Both the position numbers and the translations under genes were made by a program. A DNA stretch of 6,967 bases from JASJCP01 sp051155735. GTDB lineage: Bacteria; Cyanobacteriota; Cyanobacteriia; Cyanobacteriales; Xenococcaceae. Shown in pieces: positions 6,679 to 6,967 of this stretch (the first letter of the stretch is position 1; every line of letters starts with the position of its first letter). The DNA is taken from contig DAXETX010000075.1 of NCBI GenBank assembly GCA_051155735.1, positions 1-6,967 on the forward strand, given 5' to 3'. Below the pieces are notes generated by a model that was not told the origin of the DNA, ran no database searches, and was given only the letters and a program-made list of their open reading frames with translations.

Positions 6679-6730
6679 AAGGCGATCGCTCTATAATCCC
6701 TAGGAAGAAGTTATATGGCGATCGCTTTTT
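6679..6730 (+). terminator. Rho-independent-like terminator built from two HIP1 octamers
   Basis: Twenty bases after the receptor stop codon, GCGATCGC at 6682-6689 pairs with GCGATCGC at 6718-6725. Outside, A6679, A6680 and G6681 pair with T6726-T6728 (one G-U). Inside, a G-U pair, one mismatch (C6691/T6716) and five A-U pairs (6692-6696 with 6711-6715) extend the stem to a 14-base loop. Five Ts follow the core stem (6726-6730). Position, stem and T-run fit the end of the operon. Confidence 0.7.
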
Positions 6731-6805
6731 GCAACATCATAATCAATTTCTTTAGATTCAACAGTTTTTGTTTTTATTTCCATAACTAATTCTTCAATTT
6801 AAGGC

Positions 6806-6829
6806 AGTTTTTTGGAAAAACTATTTTTT
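6806..6829 (+). terminator. Weak A/T-rich hairpin followed by six Ts
   Basis: AGTTTTT (6806-6812) and AAAAACT (6816-6822) form a seven-pair stem with a three-base TGG loop, followed by ATTTTTT. It has only one G-C pair, so it is weak. It could be a backup terminator for the operon, or a chance product of A/T tracts between convergent genes. Confidence 0.3.
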
Positions 6830-6861
6830 AAATTTTGCTATTTTTATCATTCTTCAAATGC

Positions 6862-6967
6862 CTATGTCAGTTCTATGGGAATAAAATCTTCATCTAAAAT
6901 TTGCTCTATAGAATAAGGACAATTAACAGGAATATTATTTAGATTTGACTTAAGTATTACCTCTTTT
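6862..6967 (-). CDS. DUF29-family protein, C-terminal end (partial, runs off the right edge)
   Basis: On the minus strand an open frame enters from the right edge and ends with TAG at 6864-6862, giving 34 residues. They include NCPYSIEQILDEDFIP, which closely resembles the conserved C-terminal signature of DUF29 proteins (fP-x-x-CPys-lEq-lLd-x-dF-P), a family of small proteins with many copies in cyanobacteria and no settled function. The assignment rests on memory of that signature and a short segment. The gene converges on the che operon and is probably unrelated to it. Confidence 0.65.
   Translation of the reverse strand, partial: KEVILKSNLNNIPVNCPYSIEQILDEDFIPIELT

Noticed and set aside
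6700..6783. Minus-strand frame of 27 codons (MEIKTKTVESKEIDYDV...) between the operon and the DUF29 gene
   Set aside because: It is very short, overlaps the terminator hairpin, has no clear ribosome site and no recognisable motif. It could be an antitoxin-like remnant, but nothing supports that.
1..6967. CRISPR array, tRNA or rRNA gene, insertion sequence, attachment site
   Set aside because: I found no regularly spaced short repeats, no cloverleaf, no transposase-like frame and no terminal inverted repeats. The only long repeat is the in-gene Hpt duplication.

Overview
The window looks like cyanobacterial chromosome. It is AT-rich and holds ten perfect copies of the octamer GCGATCGC (HIP1) in about 7 kb, the hallmark palindrome of many cyanobacterial genomes. 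Its proteins also have cyanobacterial character: a PATAN-type (PatA/PixG-like) response regulator, a receptor with a QTNILALNAAVEAVRAGE-type tip, and the tail of a DUF29 protein. I cannot name the species.

Layout. Positions 1-758, minus strand: the 5' part of a CheA-like gene, cut by the window edge, encoding two nearly identical histidine phosphotransfer (Hpt) domains in tandem. Positions 759-1065: a divergent, AT-rich control region packed with GTAA/TTAC palindromes, flanked by two consensus -35 hexamers facing each other. Positions 1066-6659, plus strand: a four-gene operon encoding (1) a PATAN-REC response regulator, (2) a CheR methyltransferase with C-terminal TPRs, (3) a protein made of two fused CheW domains, and (4) a membrane chemoreceptor with a CHASE3-type sensor and no HAMP domain. 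The operon ends at a terminator-like hairpin whose stem is built from two HIP1 copies (6679-6730). Positions 6862-6967, minus strand: the last 34 codons of a DUF29-family protein. The stretch between (6731-6861) holds only a weak A/T hairpin.

How the parts would work together (inference from family knowledge). The receptor senses an extracytoplasmic cue. The double CheW couples receptors to the multi-Hpt CheA encoded divergently. CheA passes phosphate to the PATAN-REC regulator, a class known in cyanobacteria to act on type IV pilus motility. CheR-TPR would methylate the receptor for adaptation. The kit mixes parts of cyanobacterial pilus/phototaxis systems (PATAN-REC, multi-Hpt CheA) with parts typical of Frz/Wsp-like systems (TPR-CheR, two CheW modules). 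No CheB, CheD or stand-alone CheY is visible, so the set is incomplete within this window.
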